DNA from: Pseudomonadota bacterium
GTDB lineage: Bacteria > Pseudomonadota > Alphaproteobacteria > Kiloniellales > J153
DNA: 20,310 nucleotides
Assembly (NCBI GenBank): GCA_022572105.1
Contig: JACZWN010000033.1
Span: forward strand, 1 to 20,310
Direction of reading: 5' to 3'
The position numbers and the translations under genes were made by a program. The notes below the pieces were generated by a model, which searched no databases, was not told where the DNA came from, and saw only the letters and a list, made by a program, of their open reading frames with translations. Shown here in pieces: positions 1 to 5,256 of the stretch. Each line of letters begins with the position of its first letter. Positions within the stretch are counted from its first letter, which is position 1.

Positions 1-59
1 GGCCTCGGAACGCAAGCCTATCTCAGGGCAAGGCGTACCTATCGGCCTCATCCCAAGGA

Positions 60-1058
60 TCAGGCCTGGGGTAGGGGCAGCGCGGAGAAGCCGAGGTACC
101 GGCTGGCGACGTAAGCCGCGTAGGCGAGCAAAAATACCGCCCCCATGGCGCGCCCGATGGTGCCGCGGCGTACGATCCAGATCAGGAAGAACACCGTGAC
201 GCCGAGCATGACCCAAAGGTCGAAGGCGGCCACGTCCGCCGGAATCGCCAGGGTCCCGAACAGCGGCACCACGCCCATGACCCCCAAGATGTTGAAAATG
301 TTGGAGCCCAGCACGTTGCCGAGGGCCAGGTCGGAATGCCGGCGCAGCGCCGCCACGACGGCGGTCGCCAGCTCGGGCAGCGAGGTGCCCACGGCCACCA
401 GGGTCAAGCCGATGGTCGCCTCGGACAGGCCGAAACCGCGCGCCAGTTCCACGGCCCCGGTGACCAGGAAATGACTGCCGGCGACCACGCCGACCAGCCC
501 GGCCGCGAGCACCAGCAGGCTGCCCGGCAGGGTTCCGACCAGGATCCTCGGGCGGTCCTCGAAGGCTTCGACCTCCTTGAGGTGCAGCGCCGCCTCCGGG
601 TCGCCGCCCGGCGCGCCCGCCCGCTCGGCCCGGTAGCTGAACCAGGAAAAGACGATGAGGACGCCGAGCATGGGCGCCGCCGCCCAGGGGGTCACCGCGC
701 CGAACAGGCCGAGGACCACGAGCACGACGCTCGCGGCCACGAGAATCGAGCCGTTGAACCGGATCGAGCCGGGCTCGCTCACGACCGGAAAGATGAGCGC
801 CGCGCAGCCGACGACCAGCAGGATGTTGGCGATGTTGGAGCCGACGACGTTGCCGATGGCGATGCCCGATGAGCCGCTCAGGTGCGCCTCCAGGCTGACC
901 ATGAGCTCCGGCGCGCTGGTGCCGTAGGCGACGATGGTCAGACCGATGACCAGCGGCGAGACGCCGAGCCGGCGCGCCAGGGTGACCGCGCCGCGGACCA
1001 GAATATCGCCGCCGAGCAGCAGCAGGGCGAGGCCCGCCGCGACATAAAGATAAACCAT
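60..1058 (-). CDS. Calcium/sodium antiporter (CaCA superfamily, YrbG-like)
   Basis: Predicted inner-membrane cation antiporter exchanging sodium (or protons) for calcium. The 332-residue product is almost entirely hydrophobic and has the two-repeat design of the Na_Ca_ex family. Repeat 1 has GTSAPE at residues 46-51 and GNVVGSNIANI at 69-79. Repeat 2 has GTSLPE at 224-229 and GNVLGSNIFNI at 247-257. The acidic residues of the GTSxPE motifs are the ion ligands in this family. A hydrophilic loop at about 142-172 separates the halves, as usual. The length matches bacterial YrbG-type proteins. The start at 1058 gives a membrane-inserting N-terminus directly, but its ribosome binding site is weak. 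No operon partner lies within the window. The exact ion specificity cannot be read from the sequence. Confidence 0.93.
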   Translation of the reverse strand: MVYLYVAAGLALLLLGGDILVRGAVTLARRLGVSPLVIGLTIVAYGTSAPELMVSLEAHLSGSSGIAIGNVVGSNIANILLVVGCAALIFPVVSEPGSIRFNGSILVAASVVLVVLGLFGAVTPWAAAPMLGVLIVFSWFSYRAERAGAPGGDPEAALHLKEVEAFEDRPRILVGTLPGSLLVLAAGLVGVVAGSHFLVTGAVELARGFGLSEATIGLTLVAVGTSLPELATAVVAALRRHSDLALGNVLGSNIFNILGVMGVVPLFGTLAIPADVAAFDLWVMLGVTVFFLIWIVRRGTIGRAMGAVFLLAYAAYVASRYLGFSALPLPQA

Positions 1059-1364
1059 CCCGATCGCTTCGGCCGTGCCCGAAGGCCGGCTTGCCCCGCT
1101 CGTTGTCCCCGTCCTAGTGTCCTGCCTCTGAAGTTCATAAGATGAACTTCAGAGATAAGCAGGCCACTAACTATTTAAATCTAGTGCCCCGGGCCGATGT
1201 CCCCCGGGGGGGGGCGTCGCCCGCGACCGTCGCCCGCCCGCACGGCGCCCGAAGCCGCCGCGGTTCGCCTCTAGATGCGAACGCGGGGCGCGAATTTCAA
1301 TGATTCTAGCGTGTTACCACCGGCAATCCGGCGCCCGAGGCGTCTCGGCCACCGCTGCCGGCGG
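1059..1364. other. Intergenic region between antiporter and msrB
   Basis: About 300 bases without a credible gene. It contains the 55-base palindromic repeat at 1115-1169, a short AT-rich stretch just after it (1170-1182), a C/G homopolymer-rich stretch around 1201-1214 and the hairpin that follows msrB. Reading frames crossing it are not protein-like. The antiporter promoter must lie here, but no convincing -35/-10 pair was identified. Confidence 0.6.
1115..1169. repeat. Palindromic intergenic repeat (MITE-like hairpin)
   Basis: A perfect inverted repeat has 13-base arms CTCTGAAGTTCAT (1126-1138) and ATGAACTTCAGAG (1142-1154) around a 3-base loop. It is extended outward, with small interruptions, by CCTGC (1121-1125) against GCAGG (1159-1163) and TAGTG (1115-1119) against CACTA (1165-1169). 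The whole 55-base unit is therefore one imperfect hairpin. It sits in the space upstream of the antiporter gene and downstream of msrB. The form suggests a dispersed palindromic element, or a nonautonomous element related to an insertion sequence. No second copy occurs in this window. Confidence 0.7.
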
Positions 1365-1365
1365 T
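1316..1365 (-). terminator. Possible terminator hairpin after msrB
   Basis: Outer arms ACCACCGGCA (1316-1325) and TGCCGGCGGT (1356-1365) pair with one G-T wobble, enclosing an inner CCGAG/CTCGG stem. The structure begins at the first base of the msrB stop codon on the minus strand. It lacks a clear U-tract, so it may be a mRNA-protecting 3' hairpin rather than an intrinsic terminator. Confidence 0.35.
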
Positions 1366-1787
1366 CACGTCCCGGCGTCCTTCGGCGCCAATCGCAGCGC
1401 CACCGAGTTCATGCAATAACGCTGGCCCGTGGGCGCCGGGCCGTCGTCGAAGACGTGCCCCAGGTGCGCGTCGCAGCGCGCGCAGAGCACCTCGGTCCGG
1501 GGCATGCCCAGGCTCCGGTCGGTCTCGGTGGCGACCGCGTCCTCGGAAATCGCTTCGGTGAACGACGGCCAGCCGCTGCGCGACTCGAACTTGGCCGCCG
1601 AGGTGAACAGCGCCTGGCCGCAGCACACACAGTGATAGGTGCCGGGCGTCGTGCAGTCGTTGTACTGGCCGCTGAACGGCGGCTCGGTCGCCTTCAGCCG
1701 GGTCACCCGGTACTGCTCGGGCCTGAGTTGGCGCCTCCAATCCAAATCCGACTTGATGACTTTACCGGTGGTGGTTTGATCGCTCAT
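1365..1787 (-). CDS. msrB: Peptide-methionine (R)-S-oxide reductase MsrB
   Basis: Reduces methionine-R-sulfoxide in oxidised proteins, normally using thioredoxin. At 140 residues it is a standard-length single-domain MsrB with no signal peptide, so probably cytoplasmic. The structural zinc site is visible as two CxxC pairs (C53/C56 and C102/C105). The catalytic cysteine is C125 in the RYCMNS motif, and GWPSF is at 72-76. The residue just before that motif, where many MsrBs carry the resolving cysteine (CGWPSF), is serine here (S71). This copy probably resolves its sulfenate by another route, directly by thioredoxin or through C45 or a zinc-site cysteine. A lipoprotein gene ends 15 bases upstream on the same strand, so the two are probably cotranscribed. 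Confidence 0.95.
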   Translation of the reverse strand: MSDQTTTGKVIKSDLDWRRQLRPEQYRVTRLKATEPPFSGQYNDCTTPGTYHCVCCGQALFTSAAKFESRSGWPSFTEAISEDAVATETDRSLGMPRTEVLCARCDAHLGHVFDDGPAPTGQRYCMNSVALRLAPKDAGT

Positions 1788-1802
1788 GGGCCATTTCCGC
1801 CG

Positions 1803-2216
1803 TTAGCTTTGTTCCGCGGGGATGTTGGGCCTGGTAAGATAACGCCCGGCGGATTCCGGGTCCACGGCCCAGAGCATACGTTCCACCTCGTACGTCTTGC
1901 GCTCGCATTCGTCGAGTTCCTGGAACACCCGCCACTTGAGGGCGCCGCCGATCTCGCGTGCGTGGAATCGTCGGACGCCCGCCTCCATGAGCGCGGCGCA
2001 CACCGCCTGCAACTCGTCCTCGGTATCGTACAGGCGGTCGGCCAGGTCCGGGTCGTTAGGTTCGACCGCATCGATGGCCGTGGTCAGCGCCGACAGGGTT
2101 TTGTACTGATGCAGGTAAAGCGCCTTGGCGCGGTCCCCGGTCGAACAGCCGGCGAGCGCCGCCAAGGCGGCGCCGGTCAGGATGACTTGGATCGATCGGC
2201 CGATCTTCCGTTTCAT
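1803..2216 (-). CDS. Predicted lipoprotein, paralogue A
   Basis: Function not recognised. The 137-residue product has a charged N-terminus (MKRK), a hydrophobic stretch and a lipobox LAGC with the lipidated cysteine at residue 24. It is predicted to be exported and membrane-anchored. The mature part is mostly helical in appearance. It shares a clear pattern with the next gene: an LAD-LYDTE-L segment, CAAL-EA, a second cysteine in LDxC, then EVExMLW-DPE-A near the C-terminus. The ATG at 2216 was chosen over a longer frame starting at 2276 because only the shorter form begins with a signal peptide. The ribosome binding site is poorly spaced. It lies 15 bases upstream of msrB on the same strand, hinting at an envelope or oxidative-stress link, which is inference. 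Confidence 0.75.
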   Translation of the reverse strand: MKRKIGRSIQVILTGAALAALAGCSTGDRAKALYLHQYKTLSALTTAIDAVEPNDPDLADRLYDTEDELQAVCAALMEAGVRRFHAREIGGALKWRVFQELDECERKTYEVERMLWAVDPESAGRYLTRPNIPAEQS

Positions 2217-2285
2217 CTCCCGAACCCGTTGCCATGCGTCGCGGCCGCCCGCGGGCGGGCGCGGGATCAACCTCATCCCCTATGT

Positions 2286-2313
2286 CTTATATTGTTATGA
2301 TTGGAAAGTCAGA
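2286..2313 (-). promoter_or_regulatory. Candidate sigma-70-type promoter for lipoprotein A and msrB
   Basis: Read on the minus strand, TCTGAC (2308-2313) and TATAAG (2286-2291) are separated by 16 bases. The stretch between them is AT-rich, in contrast to the surrounding GC-rich DNA. It lies 70-97 bases upstream of the lipoprotein start. Confidence 0.4.
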
Positions 2314-2337
2314 CAGGGGCGGGCCGCGGAAATCGGC

Positions 2338-2370
2338 CCCGAGTCACATAAAATTGCCCGAGCCACATAA
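2338..2370. promoter_or_regulatory. Tandem 14-base direct repeat, possible regulator binding site
   Basis: CCCGAGTCACATAA (2338-2351) and CCCGAGCCACATAA (2357-2370) differ at one position and start 19 bases apart, close to two helical turns. They sit directly upstream of the candidate promoter of the lipoprotein A and msrB unit, where an activator would bind, and just after the stop codon of lipoprotein B. No regulator is identified. Confidence 0.4.
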
Positions 2371-2386
2371 TTTTGAAGGTAAGGCT

Positions 2387-2824
2387 CTACGGCTGCGTGT
2401 TGACGGCGGCGAGGTCGGGACTACGCAATCCGGGCGAGCGCAGGAAATAGCGGGCGGTTTCCGGATCGATCCGCCAGAGCATCTGCTCGACCTCATGGGT
2501 CTTGGCGGCGCAGCCGTCCAGCGAGTCCACGATCGCCAACTTCAGATCGGCGTCGATCGCCTCCCCGCCCATCTGGCGATAGCTCGCCTCGCGCAGCGCG
2601 GCGCACGCGTCGTCCAGCGCGGCTTCGGTATCGTAGAGCGAATCGGCCAATTTGGGGTCGGCCTCCTCGGCCAAGACGATCGTCTCCGTCAGGGCGGTCG
2701 AGGCCCGGTGCTGTTGAAGATAGACCGTTTCGGCGCGTTCGCTCAGCGTACAGCCGCCTAGTCCAGCAACCAGGCCCAAGACGGCGAGACAGCCTCCAAA
2801 CGCGCCTCGCTTCATGCGTCGCAT
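2387..2824 (-). CDS. Predicted lipoprotein, paralogue B
   Basis: Function not recognised. The 145-residue product has a signal peptide beginning MRRMKR, a hydrophobic core and a lipobox LGGC with the lipidated cysteine at residue 25. It is clearly homologous to the adjacent lipoprotein A: both share the LADxLYDTE segment, CAALxEA, a cysteine in the LDxC context, KTxEVExMLW and DPExA. The ATG at 2824 is supported by a strong ribosome binding site (GGGAGG, about 8 bases upstream). A longer frame starting at 2953 has no signal peptide and was not used. The C-terminus is about ten residues longer than in paralogue A. A tandem duplication is the simplest origin. The two conserved mature-part cysteines could form a disulfide, which is inference. 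Confidence 0.8.
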   Translation of the reverse strand: MRRMKRGAFGGCLAVLGLVAGLGGCTLSERAETVYLQQHRASTALTETIVLAEEADPKLADSLYDTEAALDDACAALREASYRQMGGEAIDADLKLAIVDSLDGCAAKTHEVEQMLWRIDPETARYFLRSPGLRSPDLAAVNTQP

Positions 2825-3088
2825 CGTGCTGCCCTCCCTGGGCTCTATGGGGAGGACACCAGGATGACGGGTTATGGTTTGCATTTCGTATGGCTTTGGG
2901 CTGCCGGCCCAAGAGTCGATCGGGATTTGTCTCGAATCGCTTGGGAATTTCAAGGGTTTGCGCCGGTTTCGGGCGATCCGGCGTGGTCAGCGATCCGCCA
3001 GGGGGCGCGCAAGGGCGGATGGCGGGGATCGGGGACCGTGGGCGCGCGGCCCAGGGCGCGGGCGAGGACTCGCTGCCCAGGGCGGCGC

Positions 3089-3880
3089 CTACCAGCTGTT
3101 CCTGAGCTCCCGGAGCTTGAGGAACACCGTCTTCTCGTCCGGCTCCTCGGGCAGGTCGGGGAAGGCCTCGCGCAGGCGGGCGATGACGCTCGGCGAGTGC
3201 AGGCGGAAGAAGGTGTTGATCTCCTTCTCCAGCCCGAGGGTGGAGACCAGCGCCTGGTTGGGGTCCTGGTTCTCGACCTCGCCGAGCAATTCGGGCGCGC
3301 GGGCGTTGTCGGGCTCCCGGTCGAGGGTGAACTTCAGGTTGTTGGCGATGTAGTCGTGGCCCGGGTAGATCCGCGTCGCGTCGGGCAGCTTGGCGAGCTG
3401 GGTCGCGAAGGTGTGGTAGAGCTCGTTCGGGTGGCCGCCGTTGTGGCAGTTGCCGGCGCCGGCGTTGAACAGGGTGTCGCCGCAAAAGAGCGCCGGCTGG
3501 TCGCCGTGGGCGCGCAGGCAGACGTGGCTCATGGTGTGTCCCGGCGTATCCAGCGATTCGAGCTCCACGGTCTTGCCGACCCGGATCACGTCGCCGGCGA
3601 CCAGGCCCCGGTCGATGCCCGGGATCTTGTCCTTGGCGTTGGCGTGGGCCAGCAGCTTGGCGCCGGTCGCCGCGATCACCTGGCGGTTGCCGCCGGTGTG
3701 GTCGCCGTGCTCGTGGGTGTTGAGCACCTGGGTGATGTCCCAGCCCGCGTCCTTGGCCGCGCCCAGGCATTTGGCGTGGTCGAGGGGATCGATGGCCAGC
3801 GCCTCGCCGCTCTCCGGGCAGGCGATCAGATAATTGAAGTTGCGATAGGCGTTGCCGGTCCAGACCTGCTTGACGATCAT
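3089..3880 (-). CDS. gloB: Hydroxyacylglutathione hydrolase-like metallo-beta-lactamase (glyoxalase II)
   Basis: Predicted cytoplasmic thioester hydrolase that converts S-D-lactoylglutathione to glutathione and D-lactate, the second glyoxalase step. The 263-residue product has the binuclear metal site of the fold: THEHGDH at 55-61, H115 in GHTMSH, D135 in CGDTLF and H175 in PGHDY. The stretch from the third metal site to NLKFTLDREPDNA matches the glyoxalase II pattern rather than a lactamase or a flavodiiron protein. A C-terminal helical region ends in a basic LRELRNSW. The ATG at 3880 follows AGGAG by about 7 bases; the longer frame from 3943 reads through the promoter region. The 5' third of this gene and its leader are duplicated at 4969-5234, on the far side of an AT-rich island. 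Confidence 0.88.
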   Translation of the reverse strand: MIVKQVWTGNAYRNFNYLIACPESGEALAIDPLDHAKCLGAAKDAGWDITQVLNTHEHGDHTGGNRQVIAATGAKLLAHANAKDKIPGIDRGLVAGDVIRVGKTVELESLDTPGHTMSHVCLRAHGDQPALFCGDTLFNAGAGNCHNGGHPNELYHTFATQLAKLPDATRIYPGHDYIANNLKFTLDREPDNARAPELLGEVENQDPNQALVSTLGLEKEINTFFRLHSPSVIARLREAFPDLPEEPDEKTVFLKLRELRNSW

Positions 3881-3946
3881 GGGGGGGCTCCTGCGGGGTT
3901 GCTCGCGTGCGGCCACTGTAGAGCGGGGCGTCGAAGCCGACAAGGC
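3671..3946. repeat. Long direct repeat, copy 1 (gloB 5' end plus leader)
   Basis: This stretch covers the first part of gloB and about 65 bases upstream. It matches 4969-5234 in the same orientation, with scattered substitutions, a net 12-base in-frame difference inside the coding part, and small indels just upstream of the start. The two copies flank the AT-rich island. Confidence 0.9.
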
Positions 3947-4109
3947 AACGGAAGCAATTACTGCTAGGCAAACAAGCCAACAGCTGGGTGCCCAAGCGAA
4001 GGATTGGCCTAGGTTTCACGCCACATCATATTAGAGAGAATCGCCTGTTCATTTTTTTAATGGCCCAAGTGATTATTGTGGTTGGCTGACCCCCGCTTTG
4101 CAAATCGTT
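3947..4109. other. Left part of AT-rich island, no gene seen
   Basis: Composition drops abruptly from GC-rich to AT-rich after the direct repeat ends. No open frame, clear inverted repeat or integrase remnant is visible. The stretch is the 3' side of the island gene pair and the upstream side of gloB. Confidence 0.5.
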
Positions 4110-4547
4110 TCAAGCTTCGGTTTCTTCTTGCCTCGCTTGTGCAGCTGCTTCAGACGATCCAGCCGTTTCACGGGACGCTGCATGCTCACCGAACCCTCCA
4201 GCTGGCGGGTTAGCAGGAGGTGGCTCGTAAGGGCAGATTCCGCTTAGACCAATAAGGATGCCGGAGAAGCCTGCCAGGACGAGAGGAACGAGCGCATCGC
4301 CAATAAGCTTTCTGAGCTCCACATTAAAGAGTGCGATAAGTAAGAGCAGGCTAGAACAAAATGTCGCCGCGTTATAGAGCGTTTGCACCTTTCTATGGAG
4401 GTGCGATATATGAAATGTTGGAGTATGACTGCTTTTGATATCCCAAACGGTATTGATTGTCAAATATATAACAATCCAAACCAAGTAATACGTTGCAAGC
4501 TGTCCTATATCATTTGGAGAAAATGCGGACTGGATTGTGTATGACAT
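4110..4547 (-). CDS. Hypothetical membrane protein of the AT-rich island (145 aa)
   Basis: No family recognised. The product has hydrophobic segments at about residues 17-35, 58-75 and 83-103, then a hydrophilic tail of about 40 residues rich in Ala, Glu and Pro. The tail is the only GC-rich part of the gene. Codon use is AT-rich, unlike every gene outside the island, which suggests transfer from another genome. The start at 4547 has a modest GGTGA about 7 bases upstream. It lies 22 bases downstream of the 90-residue gene on the same strand, so both are probably one transcript. A small membrane pair with no enzyme might be a phage or immunity-type accessory module, but nothing in the sequence demonstrates this. 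Confidence 0.6.
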   Translation of the reverse strand: MSYTIQSAFSPNDIGQLATYYLVWIVIYLTINTVWDIKSSHTPTFHISHLHRKVQTLYNAATFCSSLLLLIALFNVELRKLIGDALVPLVLAGFSGILIGLSGICPYEPPPANPPAGGFGEHAASRETAGSSEAAAQARQEETEA

Positions 4548-4569
4548 TTTTTATCACCAAGGAAAAGGT

Positions 4570-4842
4570 TTATTTATTTCTGATCAAAAAAATTCCAGTA
4601 AACAAACCTAAAATTGCGCCGCCAATCGCAAAATTTGAAATAAAATCTTTTATGTCTCCTATGTTAAGCCAATTTATAGCAGTAGAAACATCTATAATAT
4701 TCGCTACCCCGCCGAATACCATTCCCAATGCGACACCAGCAATTATACTCTGGCCAAACGTTAGGAACTGCTTCATGTGGCGCCAATACGGTGTCGCCGC
4801 GTTTTGGCTCGCCTCATCACGACTGTGGTCGACGATAGGCAT
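4570..4842 (-). CDS. Hypothetical small membrane protein of the AT-rich island (90 aa)
   Basis: No family recognised. A soluble N-terminus of about 24 residues precedes two hydrophobic segments, about 29-50 and 70-87, both with Gly-rich helix-packing patterns (GVALGMVFGG and GGAILGLFTG). It ends in the short basic tail IRNK. The start at 4842 is well supported by GGAGG about 7 bases upstream, and a plausible promoter lies 19-47 bases upstream of the start codon. The gene is AT-rich, like its downstream partner. The Gly-rich helices could allow oligomerisation, which is inference from composition only. Confidence 0.65.
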   Translation of the reverse strand: MPIVDHSRDEASQNAATPYWRHMKQFLTFGQSIIAGVALGMVFGGVANIIDVSTAINWLNIGDIKDFISNFAIGGAILGLFTGIFLIRNK

Positions 4843-4860
4843 GGTGAACCTCCAAAAAAT

Positions 4861-4889
4861 ACTCTACACGTTTTAGCCGAGATTTTCAA
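4861..4889 (-). promoter_or_regulatory. Candidate sigma-70 promoter of the island gene pair
   Basis: On the minus strand, TTGAAA (4884-4889) and TAGAGT (4861-4866) are spaced by 17 bases. The predicted start of transcription leaves a very short leader before the GGAGG ribosome binding site of the 90-residue gene. Confidence 0.45.
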
Positions 4890-4891
4890 GG

Positions 4892-4924
4892 GTGCTACTA
4901 TCATTTGACTGAAAACAGTAGCAC
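4892..4924. repeat. Inverted repeat just upstream of the island promoter
   Basis: GTGCTACT (4892-4899) and AGTAGCAC (4917-4924) are perfect 8-base arms around 17 bases. The repeat abuts the candidate -35 and lies close to the junction with the broken gloB copy. It could be a regulator site, a terminator for transcription entering from uvrB, or an end of the inserted element. Confidence 0.45.
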
Positions 4925-4944
4925 ATCCGACCGTCGAAGGCGAT

Positions 4945-5166
4945 TCAGTCTAGGTTCGGACATTGCATCGCGATCACCTGGCAGTGGTCGCCGTGCTCGT
5001 GGGTGTTGAGCACCTGGGTGATGTCCCAGCCCGCGTCCTTGGCCGCGCCCAGGCACTTCTCGTGGTCGAGGGGATCGACGGCCAGCGCCTCGCCGCTCTC
5101 CGGGCAGGCGATCAGATAATTGAAGTTGCGATAGGCGTTGCCGGTCCAGACCTACTTGACGATCAT
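4945..5166 (-). pseudogene. Broken 5' fragment of a second gloB copy
   Basis: In gloB frame the fragment begins MIVK, then has TAG where the intact gene encodes Gln5. It continues in the same frame through VWTGNAYRNFNYLIA and NTHEHGDH. TGGNR after the metal motif is replaced by a single Cys, a net in-frame loss of four residues. After QVIA it leaves homology and stops at 4945. It therefore covers only about the first 70 of 263 residues and lacks two of the three later metal-ligand motifs. It cannot make an active enzyme. Its leader resembles that of gloB up to 5234, only 21 bases from the uvrB stop codon. The differences from intact gloB inside the coding part are mostly silent or conservative, suggesting it diverged while still functional. 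Confidence 0.9.
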
Positions 5167-5234
5167 GGGGGCGAGTCTCCCTGGGGTTGGTCGGTTGCGG
5201 CCACTGTAGAGCCGGGTGCCGAAGGCGACAAGGC
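4969..5234. repeat. Long direct repeat, copy 2
   Basis: This is the counterpart of 3671-3946 in the same orientation, covering the broken gloB start and its leader. The match is high over nearly its whole length. It ends at GACAAGGC on the uvrB side in both copies. Together the two copies bracket about 1 kb of compositionally foreign DNA. Confidence 0.9.
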
Positions 5235-5240
5235 GCGTGG

Positions 5241-5256
5241 GGGCGGAAGTCCGCCC
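5241..5256 (-). terminator. Short GC hairpin at the end of uvrB
   Basis: GGGCGGA (5241-5247) and TCCGCCC (5250-5256) form a 7-base stem with a 2-base loop, overlapping the uvrB stop codon by one base. It has no U-tract. It may stabilise the 3' end or weaken read-through into the downstream gloB region. Confidence 0.35.

Noticed and set aside
2993..3020. ATCCGCC/GGCGGAT hairpin downstream of gloB as terminator
   Set aside because: A 7-base stem with a long loop and no U-tract, about 70 bases from the stop codon; expected by chance in such GC-rich DNA.
2493..4019. Long minus-strand frame across gloB and lipoprotein B
   Set aside because: It is out of phase with gloB, Arg/Pro-rich, and has no ribosome binding site or domain.
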